From: Flagellimonas okinawensis
GTDB lineage: Bacteria; Bacteroidota; Bacteroidia; Flavobacteriales; Flavobacteriaceae
Length of the DNA: 64,000 nt
Direction of reading: 5' to 3'
Assembly: GCF_029194005.1 (NCBI RefSeq)
Contig: NZ_JARFVA010000002.1
Coordinates: 434,001-498,000 of the forward strand
The notes beneath the pieces were generated by a model. The model saw only the letters and a program-made list of their open reading frames with translations, made no database searches and was not told the DNA's origin. The position numbers and the translations under genes were made by a program. Shown one piece after another: positions 54,337-62,797 of the stretch; the first letter of the stretch is position 1, and each line of letters starts with the position of its first letter.

Positions 54337-56409
54337 TTAGAAAACATAATTTAATTGTATCCCTCCAAAATAATTTCGTCCATTACCGGGGTAATAATAT
54401 CTAGGCTGGGCGCCCCCAAATCCAACGGCGTTGATCAATACGGATTGGGCATAATTGCTATCAAAAACATTATTGATGCCCACATTTAGTCCCAGACTTA
54501 TTTGTGATGAAACTGATGTTCGATATCCTAACTTGGCATGGAACACATTAAAGGAATCACTGCTTATGGAATTGGCATCCGTCATGGGGATCTCACCCAC
54601 AAATTGATGGGCCAAGTTCAATTGCAGTCCATTGGAATGCCTAAAATCGATTCCCGAGCTTAATCGATGTTTGGGAACACCTGTTAGTGGGTTGCCAGAG
54701 TAATCGTTGTCCTCATCTATAAACTCCACAAAGCTGTGGTCGTTGAGGGTATAACTTAGATAGGGTGAAAACGTGATGGATTGGGATAGTTTGTCCCGAT
54801 ATTGCAGGTCGATTTCCAAGCCTTGATGCCTCGTTTTCCCTGCATTTCTGCCAATATATTGGTCTTCCCCTACCCGCTGTGCCACCAAAAGTTTCTTTAC
54901 ATTCATACGGTATAGGGTGAAGTTTGCAGACAATTTTTTCTTGAACAACATCCATTCGGTGCCCAACTCATAATTTATTCCGGTTTCCTGGGCAATGTCT
55001 GGATTGATGATGCCATCTGGAGTTAGTGTTTCCTCCAAACTGGGATTGGAAAAGCCCCTACTGATGTTAGCATAGATCCGACCTTGTTGCCATTGATAGT
55101 TTACCCCAAGGTCTGGAAGCAAAATCGCATCAAAATCACGTTTGGCCGAGGCATTGGCACCACCCTCGTTGAACAGGTCCCTAAAATCATAATGGGTCTT
55201 GTTGAGGTTAAGCCCAATTTGGGTAGAAAGGCTTGCCGAAATGGGAAAGGTCAGCGTTCCAAAAAGATTGAACTGTCGACGGAACTCGGTGTTATCGCTC
55301 AATTCAATACCTTTCAAGCTTCCATTATTGTTGTTTTCTTCGTAGAGGTTCTCAAAAGTGCCCCAATGGTATTCGTCCCTGTAGAATTCTGTGCCAAAGG
55401 TAAAATCGGCTTTGCCCCATTGACCTGCAAATCGACTTCTAAAACCATACCCATTGGTAAATTCATCTAAAATGTTGAAGGGTCTAGGCTCGTAGTGGTC
55501 CAAATAAGTGTAGAAAACACTGGTGGTATTCTCCAGATTTTCGAAAAATTGATAGGTGTACGACAGGCCCGTCAAGATATATTTATTTGCCTCGTAGCCC
55601 TGTGCTGCCAACCAGTTTGATGCTGCTCGGGTAGGATCTTCCTCGAAATCCGTTTGATTGATGGAGCTTGGTATCTGGGCGATATAATCGATATAGTTTA
55701 GCAGAAAGGAAATGCTACTTTTTTGTCCAGTTCTGAATTGTGTGTTCAGAAGTAATCCATCGCGCTGGAATTGATTGTTCTGTCGGAAACCATCGGTTTC
55801 CAAGTGATTGTAGCTCAAACTCAAATTAAAACCATCTTCGGAATGGGAAAAAGTTAGGTTGTCCTTGAACATGTTGTACGAACCCATGCTAAAGGAATTG
55901 ACAAGCTGTGTCCTGTTCTGAACCGAAGCTTTGGTTTTCAATAAGATGGCTCCTCCAAGATTGGCGCCATAGGCGCTGGCTTTTGGGCCTTTAATAATCT
56001 CTACCGCACCCAAATTTTCAAAATCGTATGCCTCCATAGTGGAGGCGCCCGTACCATTGGTGATAGGGATGCCATTAAAATACATCCTAAGCTTATTGGT
56101 GCCATAGGGCGTTCTGGCCCCTATTCCCCTAACAGTAATCCTATTGGTGTTGATGGCTCCAGAAAGGATATAAACACCCGAAATTTGATTAAATGCCGAA
56201 GGGATGTCCGTAGGATTGAACCGTTCAAAAGTCTTCCCGGCAATTTTTGAAGAAGGTGTAATGCCCGTGGCAATTTTGGGTATTGCTTCTTGGGTCAGCA
56301 CCACTTCATCCAATTGCGTAATGGAATCTTTTTGGGCTTTCTGCGCCAATATTGGAAGTATTGTAAAAAATATAAAAAGTAGGGGGAGTCCTTTTTCTTT
56401 TAGATTCAT
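54337..56409 (-). CDS. TonB-dependent receptor, second of an isochorismatase pair
   Basis: 690 residues, signal peptide cut near ILAQ. A short N-terminus (DEVVLTQEAIPKIATG) contains the TonB box-like region, then a plug (PSAFNQISGVYILSGAINTNRITVRGIGART, KGPKASAYGANLGGAILL) and a barrel ending RNYFGGIQLNYVF. It lacks the carboxypeptidase-like domain of the other two receptors. Plug and barrel features resemble FecA/siderophore-type receptors more than SusC; the ligand is unknown. Its ATG overlaps the isochorismatase stop (ATGA). Confidence 0.9.
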   Translation of the reverse strand: MNLKEKGLPLLFIFFTILPILAQKAQKDSITQLDEVVLTQEAIPKIATGITPSSKIAGKTFERFNPTDIPSAFNQISGVYILSGAINTNRITVRGIGARTPYGTNKLRMYFNGIPITNGTGASTMEAYDFENLGAVEIIKGPKASAYGANLGGAILLKTKASVQNRTQLVNSFSMGSYNMFKDNLTFSHSEDGFNLSLSYNHLETDGFRQNNQFQRDGLLLNTQFRTGQKSSISFLLNYIDYIAQIPSSINQTDFEEDPTRAASNWLAAQGYEANKYILTGLSYTYQFFENLENTTSVFYTYLDHYEPRPFNILDEFTNGYGFRSRFAGQWGKADFTFGTEFYRDEYHWGTFENLYEENNNNGSLKGIELSDNTEFRRQFNLFGTLTFPISASLSTQIGLNLNKTHYDFRDLFNEGGANASAKRDFDAILLPDLGVNYQWQQGRIYANISRGFSNPSLEETLTPDGIINPDIAQETGINYELGTEWMLFKKKLSANFTLYRMNVKKLLVAQRVGEDQYIGRNAGKTRHQGLEIDLQYRDKLSQSITFSPYLSYTLNDHSFVEFIDEDNDYSGNPLTGVPKHRLSSGIDFRHSNGLQLNLAHQFVGEIPMTDANSISSDSFNVFHAKLGYRTSVSSQISLGLNVGINNVFDSNYAQSVLINAVGFGGAQPRYYYPGNGRNYFGGIQLNYVF

Positions 56410-56969
56410 TCAAGCGATTTATCAAGTTCTTCCAGTAATGTATTTGTGTCCAACACTGTGGCAAATTCATCCTTTAAGTTGGCCAATTCTGCATGAAATA
56501 TAACATCTGCAGGGTAATTATTGTCGTCATATCCCATTTTATCGAAAGCTGCAGTGGCGTCAGAGACCAAAACAACATTGAAACCAAGGTTGGAGGCCAT
56601 CCGTACCGAGGTAGAAATACAGTGCTCAATCGTAAGGCCAGCAATCACAAGATCCGTGATATTTTGTGCTCTCAGGCTCACTTCCAAATTTGTTCCGATA
56701 AAGGCGCTGTTCACGTTCTTTTCGAAAATGGTTTCATTGATCAAGGGTTGAACCAAAGGATGAAAATCGTTTCCCATCTTATTGGGATATAGGGGGGAAT
56801 CAATATTACTGGAATTGTGTTTTACATGGAAAATAGGCAATTGTTTCTCCCTGAAAAACTGCAGTAGTCTCCCACAATTCTCTTCTGCTTTAGGATTGTT
56901 CCTTTCTGTACCATAAAAAGCCGTTTCCTGAAGACCGATTTGGACATCGATCAGAACAAGTGCAGTCAT
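56406..56969 (-). CDS. Isochorismatase-like cysteine hydrolase
   Basis: 187 residues. Intact triad: Asp8 (LIDVQ), Lys84 (FEKNVNSAFIGT) and Cys117 (GLTIEHCIS, with the preceding cis-peptide). LVIAGLTIEHCISTSVRMASNLGFNVVLVSDATAAF is the family core. Members hydrolyse nicotinamide, isochorismate, ureido compounds and others. The substrate is not identifiable. The tight coupling to a TonB receptor hints at catabolism of an imported compound, which is an inference. Confidence 0.9.
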   Translation of the reverse strand: MTALVLIDVQIGLQETAFYGTERNNPKAEENCGRLLQFFREKQLPIFHVKHNSSNIDSPLYPNKMGNDFHPLVQPLINETIFEKNVNSAFIGTNLEVSLRAQNITDLVIAGLTIEHCISTSVRMASNLGFNVVLVSDATAAFDKMGYDDNNYPADVIFHAELANLKDEFATVLDTNTLLEELDKSLE

Positions 56970-57081
56970 AGAGGATGAATTTTGAGTTAAAATTAAGGGA
57001 AATCAACATAAAACGGGCCGCAATTCTTTTCGCTGATGTATGCATTGAGAAATTCAATTTTAGGGAGACGTATACAATGGC

Positions 57082-57089
57082 TATTTTTG
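57082..57089 (+). promoter_or_regulatory. -7 box (TATTTTTG) of xth
   Basis: Exact TAnnTTTG, 15 bases before the xth ATG. It lies inside the in-frame upstream extension, which supports starting the protein at 57105. Confidence 0.5.
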
Positions 57090-57104
57090 AACAAATTTGA
57101 GCAC

Positions 57105-57869
57105 ATGAAAATCGCATCATATAATGTAAATGGAATTCGCGCTGCAATGAACAAAGGTTTTGTGGATTGGCTGCAGTCGGTTTCACCGGATATCATTTGT
57201 TTACAAGAAACCAAGGCCATGGAAGAACAAGTGGATACCCAGCTATTTGAAGAGGCAGGTTATCCTTACCATTATTGGTTCAGCGCCCAGAAAAAGGGAT
57301 ATAGTGGGGTGGCATTATTGTGCAAAAATGAGCCGGATCATGTTGAGTTTGGCACCGGAATCGATTATATGGACCACGAGGGTAGAAATATCCGTGCCGA
57401 TTTTGGAGATATTTCGGTAATGAGCATGTATTTGCCTTCTGGGACCAATATGGACAGGTTGGACTTTAAACTGACCTACATGGCCGATTTTCAAAAGTAT
57501 TCCGAAGAACTTAGAAAGGAACGCCCCAACTTAATTGTTTGTGGGGATTACAATATCTGTCATGAAGCCATAGACATCCATGATCCTGTACGTAATAAGA
57601 ACGTTTCAGGATTTTTGCCCGTAGAGCGCGAATGGATCGGGAATTTTATGAAAAGTGGGTTTATTGATAGTTTCCGCCATTTTAATAAAGAGCCCGATAA
57701 TTACACCTGGTGGAGTTACCGAGCCAATGCGAGGGCCAACAATAAAGGTTGGCGTTTGGATTACGGTATGGTGGCCGAACCCTTGGAAGATAGATTAAAA
57801 CGTTCGGTGATTTTATCCGAAGCAAAACACAGTGATCATTGCCCCATTTTGTTGGAGGTTGAACAATAA
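57105..57869 (+). CDS. xth: Exodeoxyribonuclease III
   Basis: 254 residues from ATG 57105; the frame extends 23 codons upstream but that part overlaps a promoter box and lacks family similarity. AP endonuclease/3' exonuclease in base excision repair. Motifs: ASYNVNGIRAA with Asn8, LQETKAM with the metal Glu35, GTNMDRLDFKL, the active-site GDYNICHEAIDIHDP, WWSYRANARANNKGWRLDYGM and the terminal HSDHCPILLEV. The length fits ExoA/ExoIII. Confidence 0.95.
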   Translation: MKIASYNVNGIRAAMNKGFVDWLQSVSPDIICLQETKAMEEQVDTQLFEEAGYPYHYWFSAQKKGYSGVALLCKNEPDHVEFGTGIDYMDHEGRNIRADFGDISVMSMYLPSGTNMDRLDFKLTYMADFQKYSEELRKERPNLIVCGDYNICHEAIDIHDPVRNKNVSGFLPVEREWIGNFMKSGFIDSFRHFNKEPDNYTWWSYRANARANNKGWRLDYGMVAEPLEDRLKRSVILSEAKHSDHCPILLEVEQ

Positions 57870-57929
57870 CACAAGATCAAAGGATGATGGTATTGTTTAT
57901 GTACCTTCGACTTTCCTAAATCATAAAAG

Positions 57930-58970
57930 ATGAAATACACCAGAATTCCACATACCGATATTCGCATATCCAAGATTTGTTTGGGCACCATGACATGGGG
58001 CCGCCAGAACAATGAAGATGAAGCCCATGAGCAAATGGACTATGCCTTGGATCAAGGTGTCAACTTTTTTGATACGGCAGAGTTATATCCAGTCCCCGCA
58101 AAGAAGGAACTTTATGCGGTTACAGAAGAACTTATCGGAAACTGGTTCAAGAAAACCGGAAATCGTGATAAAGTAGTATTGGCCTCCAAAATAGCAGGGC
58201 CAGGACATGCCGCAAAACATATCCGAAGTAGCGGATTTAGTAAAGAATCCATTATCAGTGCAGTTGATGGGAGTTTAAAACGATTACAGACGGATTATAT
58301 TGATCTTTACCAACTCCATTGGCCCGAACGAAACACCAATTATTTCGGACAGCGTGGATACAACGCCCATGCCGTGGATGTTTGGGAGGATAATATTCAT
58401 CAGGTTTTGGAAACGCTACGCGATTTGATTGCCGAAGGTAAGATTCGTCACGTAGGACTGTCCAACGAAACGCCCTGGGGTACCATGCGCTATTTGGAAG
58501 AAAGCAAGGTGCACCAGTCTTTACCGCGAATGTTGACCATTCAAAACCCTTACAGTCTTTTGAATCGACTTTTTGAAGTGGGACTTTCGGAAATTTCCAT
58601 GAGGGAACAGATAGGGCTTTTGGCATATTCACCCTTGGGATTTGGAGTGTTGAGCGGAAAATACCTTACCGAAATTCCCCCAAGAAAAGCTAGGGTGACC
58701 TTGTTTCCAAATTACAGCAGGTACAGTGGGGATACGGCGACTCAAGCCACCATAAAGTATGCAGAATTGGCAAAAGAACATGGTTTGAGCATGGCACAAA
58801 TGGCCTTGGCCTTTGTAAACACTCGACCATTTTTGACCAGTAATATCATAGGAGCGACCAGTATGGAGCAGTTAAAGGAAAACATCGGAAGTATTGATGT
58901 AGAACTGTCCGATGAGGTTTTGGAGGGCATTGAGGAAATCCACAAAGCCATTCCTAACCCAGCACCTTAA
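57930..58970 (+). CDS. tas: Aldo/keto reductase of the Tas type
   Basis: 346 residues, close to E. coli Tas along its length (RIPHTD, LGTMTWGRQNNEDEAHEQMDYALDQG, the repeated NPYSLLNRLFEVGLSE and LLAYSPLGFGVLSGKY). Catalytic tetrad: Asp48, Tyr53, Lys87, His130. Tas supports growth of tyrosine auxotrophs in E. coli but its native substrate is unclear; NADPH-linked carbonyl reduction is expected. Its stop codon abuts the stop of the convergent PQQ-dehydrogenase gene. Confidence 0.93.
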   Translation: MKYTRIPHTDIRISKICLGTMTWGRQNNEDEAHEQMDYALDQGVNFFDTAELYPVPAKKELYAVTEELIGNWFKKTGNRDKVVLASKIAGPGHAAKHIRSSGFSKESIISAVDGSLKRLQTDYIDLYQLHWPERNTNYFGQRGYNAHAVDVWEDNIHQVLETLRDLIAEGKIRHVGLSNETPWGTMRYLEESKVHQSLPRMLTIQNPYSLLNRLFEVGLSEISMREQIGLLAYSPLGFGVLSGKYLTEIPPRKARVTLFPNYSRYSGDTATQATIKYAELAKEHGLSMAQMALAFVNTRPFLTSNIIGATSMEQLKENIGSIDVELSDEVLEGIEEIHKAIPNPAP

Positions 58971-61127
58971 CTATTCAAGCGCATAGGCGCGGTATTCGTC
59001 ACCAGAGGCGGTTCCCATTTTTCCTCCACCACAGGAAATCACAACATATTGTTTGCCATCGACTTGGTAAGTGATTGGTGTGGCATACCCTCCTGCGGGG
59101 AGTTGGCCTTCCCAAAGTTGCTTACCGGTCTTCATGTTAAAGGCACGTATTTTTTCATCCTTGGTAGCGGCTATAAAAAGAACACCACCTTTGGTGACAA
59201 CGGGCCCTCCATAATTTTCCAACCCCGATACTGGAACATTGGGCTCCTGTAAACTTTTTTCATGCCCCAATGGAACAGTCCATAAATATTCTCCCGAATT
59301 GAGGTCTATGGCATTTAAAGTTCCCCATGGTGGTTTTACCACAGGATAACCCCGGTCATCTTTAAACCTTGCAAAGCTTGAGATGGAATAGGGCACATCG
59401 ATTTTTGTTTTCTCTACTCTATGATCTTTTGCCTCTTCGATATCCATTAAAAAGTCGGTAATGGCATTGGTTTCTTCTTCGGAAAGATTCGGCATGCCCG
59501 GCATGGCGCCACGACCTTTTTGGATGATACTTGATATGGAGTCGGATTCCAATCGCAATTTCACATTCTGAAGTTCAGGGATTCCGTTTAAGCCTTGCAA
59601 ATCCCCTCCATGGCATCGGGCACAGTGGATTTGTGCCAAACTTTGTCCCATACTGGAACCTTCGCCATTGCCTCCAATTTCTTTCATTTTAATGATCCAA
59701 GCCATCTCGTTGGCATTTACGTACATTACGCCATCCCTAGGGTCGAGTGCTGCCCCGCCCCATTCTGCACCACCATCGGCACCTGGAAATAAAATGACTC
59801 CAGTGGTATCCATTGGGATAAATTGACCTTGCGATGTAATGGATTTGAATTTTTCTAGCACGGTGGGAGCATTATCGGTTTCGTTGCCTGGAACCAAATC
59901 ATCAACAAAAGCGGTCCGGTCCGGGGCATACAAATCTTCCTCCGTCAAAATCTGACGTGCAAAAGGCGCGGGTTTTAAGGGTAGGGGTTGGGTTTCAAAC
60001 GCTTTTTCCCCAAGTAGTTTTGAACTTGGATATGCTTTTTCCTCGATGGGAAATAAAGGCTCTCCTGTAATTCGATTAAACACAAAAACATGACCACTTT
60101 TGGTCACTTGTGCCACGGCTGGAATCGTTTCTCCGTTCCTGACAATGTCCACTAAGTTGGGCGGTGCGGGCAGATCTCTGTCCCAAATATCGTGGTGCAC
60201 CATTTGAAAATGCCAAATACGTTCCCCTGTATTCGCATTTAACGCCAACAGGGAATTGGCAAAAAGGTTGGACCCTTCGCGGTCGCCCCCGTACCAATCA
60301 AACGCTGCTGAACCCGTTGGGATGTAAACAATGCCTTGTTCGTTGTCCAATGCCATTCCGGGCCAGCTGTTGGCTCCCCCAACTTTATTATATGCCTCAG
60401 CGGGCCAGGTATCGTAACCAAACTCTCCAGGTTGTGGAATGGTATGGAAGGTCCATAAAATTTCGCCCGTGAGCACATTGTAGGCGCGAATGTGCCCTGG
60501 TGACGAACCGGGACCTTCACCAACTCGGGTACCTTGGATTAATATGTTTTTAAAAACTGCCCCGGGGGTATTGGATACTACGGATAATTTACTTGGGTCC
60601 CTACCCAAACCATCCCGAAGGTCTATACTGCCGTTATTGCCAAAATCACTTATGGGCTGGCCCGTTTTAAGATTTATGGCATATAGTTTTGGTCCGGATG
60701 AGAAAAAAATGCGACTGGGTTCGGCACCGTCAGATTTCCAATAATTCAATCCTCGGTTGAGTCCCAAGCCGGATTCATCTTTTGTTTTTGGTGAAAATTT
60801 CCAGATTTCCTCCCCTGTTTTCGCATTGATGGCGAACAGCTCTATGGCTGCATTTACACCATAAAGTACATTTTCAACCATTAAAGGGCTTGTCTGTATC
60901 TGTGTGGTTCTTCCTTCTTGCAGGCCTCCACTTTTATAGCTCCAAGCTAGTTTTAATTGGGAAACATTCGTGGTGTCAATTTGATCTTGGTTTGAGTAGT
61001 GTGTGCGTTCTGGGTCTCCTAAATAATGTTCCCAAGTACTGAAATAAGCCTTGTCGGCATTATTGGGATTTGGGTTGGTACAGGAAATTAGAATGGATAG
61101 GGGTATTAGGAGAAAAAATCGTTTCAT
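58971..61127 (-). CDS. PQQ-dependent dehydrogenase with inserted cytochrome c, lipoprotein
   Basis: 718 residues. Lipobox ends at Cys16 (LISC). A beta-propeller of quinoprotein type occupies most of the protein (repeated W motifs such as GEEIWKFSPKT, GEILWTFHT, GERIWHFQMVHHDIWDRDLPAPPNLVD), and a class I cytochrome c with CARCH (Cys502, Cys505, His506) is inserted at ~485-560 before the final blades, which resume at LNAIDLNSGEYLWTVPLG. It should oxidise a sugar or alcohol in the periplasm, passing electrons through its own heme. No PQQ-synthesis genes are in the window; the cofactor is probably taken up or made elsewhere. Confidence 0.93.
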   Translation of the reverse strand: MKRFFLLIPLSILISCTNPNPNNADKAYFSTWEHYLGDPERTHYSNQDQIDTTNVSQLKLAWSYKSGGLQEGRTTQIQTSPLMVENVLYGVNAAIELFAINAKTGEEIWKFSPKTKDESGLGLNRGLNYWKSDGAEPSRIFFSSGPKLYAINLKTGQPISDFGNNGSIDLRDGLGRDPSKLSVVSNTPGAVFKNILIQGTRVGEGPGSSPGHIRAYNVLTGEILWTFHTIPQPGEFGYDTWPAEAYNKVGGANSWPGMALDNEQGIVYIPTGSAAFDWYGGDREGSNLFANSLLALNANTGERIWHFQMVHHDIWDRDLPAPPNLVDIVRNGETIPAVAQVTKSGHVFVFNRITGEPLFPIEEKAYPSSKLLGEKAFETQPLPLKPAPFARQILTEEDLYAPDRTAFVDDLVPGNETDNAPTVLEKFKSITSQGQFIPMDTTGVILFPGADGGAEWGGAALDPRDGVMYVNANEMAWIIKMKEIGGNGEGSSMGQSLAQIHCARCHGGDLQGLNGIPELQNVKLRLESDSISSIIQKGRGAMPGMPNLSEEETNAITDFLMDIEEAKDHRVEKTKIDVPYSISSFARFKDDRGYPVVKPPWGTLNAIDLNSGEYLWTVPLGHEKSLQEPNVPVSGLENYGGPVVTKGGVLFIAATKDEKIRAFNMKTGKQLWEGQLPAGGYATPITYQVDGKQYVVISCGGGKMGTASGDEYRAYALE

Positions 61128-61185
61128 GTGCAGTTTGAATGTTTTTTAATTGAATATTAGCAATCAATCATGATGCTTTGTCTCT

Positions 61186-61255
61186 TCGAGCGCAGTCGAG
61201 AAGTTATTGGAACCAACGACTTAAAAATGAAGTCTCGACTGCGCTCGACCTGACA
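61186..61255. repeat. Dispersed palindromic repeat element, copy 3 (most complete)
   Basis: A perfect 16-bp inverted repeat: TCGAGCGCAGTCGAGA (61186-61201) and TCTCGACTGCGCTCGA (61233-61248), with flanking TGTCTCT and CCTGACA. It lies between the radA stop and the start of the PQQ-dehydrogenase gene. Confidence 0.85.
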
Positions 61256-61314
61256 ACCTGTTGTTTATGGGCAATCAGAATTTTAAATATAGAAAGAAAC
61301 AGTTAAAAACAGAT

Positions 61315-62673
61315 TTATCCGAAGAGATGGGCAACCACATCTTCAATCTTGGAGACCTTTTGAATCTGAATTCCAGACTGTTTTAGCCCAATCTTATTGT
61401 TTTTGGATACGAAGATTTTGGAGAAGCCCAGTTTTTCCGCTTCCAGAATGCGTTGGTCCACACGTTGCACAGGTCTAATTTCTCCTGCAAGTCCAACTTC
61501 TGCGGCAAAACAGATGCCTTTTTCAATGGCAATGTCCGAATTACTGGATAGGATGGCGGCCATAACGGCCAAATCAATGGCAGGGTCATCAACGGAAATT
61601 CCGCCTGTGATGTTGAGGAAAACATCCTTTGCACCCAATTTAAAACCTGCCCGTTTTTCCAAAACTGCCAGTAGCATGTTCAATCTTTTGGCGTTAAATC
61701 CTGTGGCAGAACGTTGAGGTGTTCCGTAAACAGCTGTGCTTACCAAAGCCTGAATTTCGATGAGTAAGGGGCGCATGCCTTCCACTGTGGCAGCGATGGC
61801 TGTGCCGCTGAGGTCTTCGTCGTTTTTGGAAATCAACACCTCCGAAGGATTATTTACTTCGCGTAATCCGCTTCCCTGCATTTCATAAATGCCCAGTTCT
61901 GCGGTTGAACCAAAACGGTTTTTAAGGGAACGGAGAATACGGTATACATAATTGCGGTCGCCTTCAAACTGTAGGACAGTGTCTACCATATGCTCCAAAA
62001 TCTTGGGGCCTGCAATGGTGCCATCTTTTGTGATGTGTCCCACTAAAATAACCGGTGTGTGGCTTTCTTTGGCAAATTTGATGAGTTCCGCGGTGCATTC
62101 GCGAATTTGGGAAATACTCCCGGCGGCAGATTCAATATAATCCGTGTGTAGGGTCTGAATGGAATCGATGACAACCAAATCGGGCTCGATGGTCGAAACT
62201 TGCTGAAAAATATTCTGTGTTTTGGTCTCGGTAAGGATGTAACAGTTTTCGCTATTGGGTTGAATGCGGTCGGCACGCATTTTTATCTGCCGTTGACTTT
62301 CCTCTCCCGATACATAAAGTATTTTGTAGGGTAGTTTGAGTGCAATCTGAAGTAGCAAAGTACTTTTTCCGATACCGGGTTCGCCTCCTAACAAAGTCAA
62401 TGACCCTGGAACGAGCCCACCACCTAAAACGCGATTGAATTCTTGGTCGAGGGAGTCCAGACGGAGTTCCTTTTCCTGTGTGATTTCCGAAACTCGAAGG
62501 GGTTTGTTTGCCTGTTTAGCAACCTTATCGGCTTTCCAACTTTTTTTATCCTCTTTTTGGACTACTTCTTCCACAATGGTATTCCATTCCTTGCAAGAGG
62601 AACATTGCCCTACCCACTTGGGAAATTGAGCTCCACAGTTTTGACAAAAAAATGCTGTTTTGGTCTTGGCCAT
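61315..62673 (-). CDS. radA: DNA repair protein RadA (Sms)
   Basis: 452 residues. N-terminal C4 zinc finger (Cys10, 13, 24, 27), Walker A LLGGEPGIGKST (94-105), Walker B-like EPDLVVIDSIQTLH, the RadA-specific KNRFGSTAELGIYEM and a C-terminal Lon-protease-like (LonC) domain (~270-452, including GGISVDDPAIDLAVMAAILSS and GEIRPVQRVDQRILEAEKLGF). RadA drives branch migration in homologous recombination. TATCTTTA, close to the -7 box, lies shortly upstream. Confidence 0.96.
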   Translation of the reverse strand: MAKTKTAFFCQNCGAQFPKWVGQCSSCKEWNTIVEEVVQKEDKKSWKADKVAKQANKPLRVSEITQEKELRLDSLDQEFNRVLGGGLVPGSLTLLGGEPGIGKSTLLLQIALKLPYKILYVSGEESQRQIKMRADRIQPNSENCYILTETKTQNIFQQVSTIEPDLVVIDSIQTLHTDYIESAAGSISQIRECTAELIKFAKESHTPVILVGHITKDGTIAGPKILEHMVDTVLQFEGDRNYVYRILRSLKNRFGSTAELGIYEMQGSGLREVNNPSEVLISKNDEDLSGTAIAATVEGMRPLLIEIQALVSTAVYGTPQRSATGFNAKRLNMLLAVLEKRAGFKLGAKDVFLNITGGISVDDPAIDLAVMAAILSSNSDIAIEKGICFAAEVGLAGEIRPVQRVDQRILEAEKLGFSKIFVSKNNKIGLKQSGIQIQKVSKIEDVVAHLFG

Positions 62674-62697
62674 TCAAATTAAATGAGGGGCCTAAAG

Positions 62698-62785
62698 ATA
62701 TGGAATTAGATGGTGGATTGGATATATGGATGGTTGGATAGTTGGATTTTTGGAGAGGAAATCATCTAACAATCCAATAATCTAG
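62698..62785. repeat. Low-complexity TTGGAT-type repeat
   Basis: Tandem and inverted copies of GGAT/TTGGAT (GGATTGGATATATGGATGG, then GTTGGATAGTTGGATT, followed by AACAATCCAATAATC). The two halves could pair into a weak hairpin. It lies between radA and the esterase-like gene. Confidence 0.45.
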
Positions 62786-62797
62786 GAATCCATGCTA

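Noticed and set aside
57036..57104. Longer start of xth at 57036
   Set aside because: The added residues include a promoter box and are not similar to exonuclease III.
58971..61127. Two separate genes (propeller and cytochrome c)
   Set aside because: The reading frame is continuous and the cytochrome domain is an insert before the last propeller blades.
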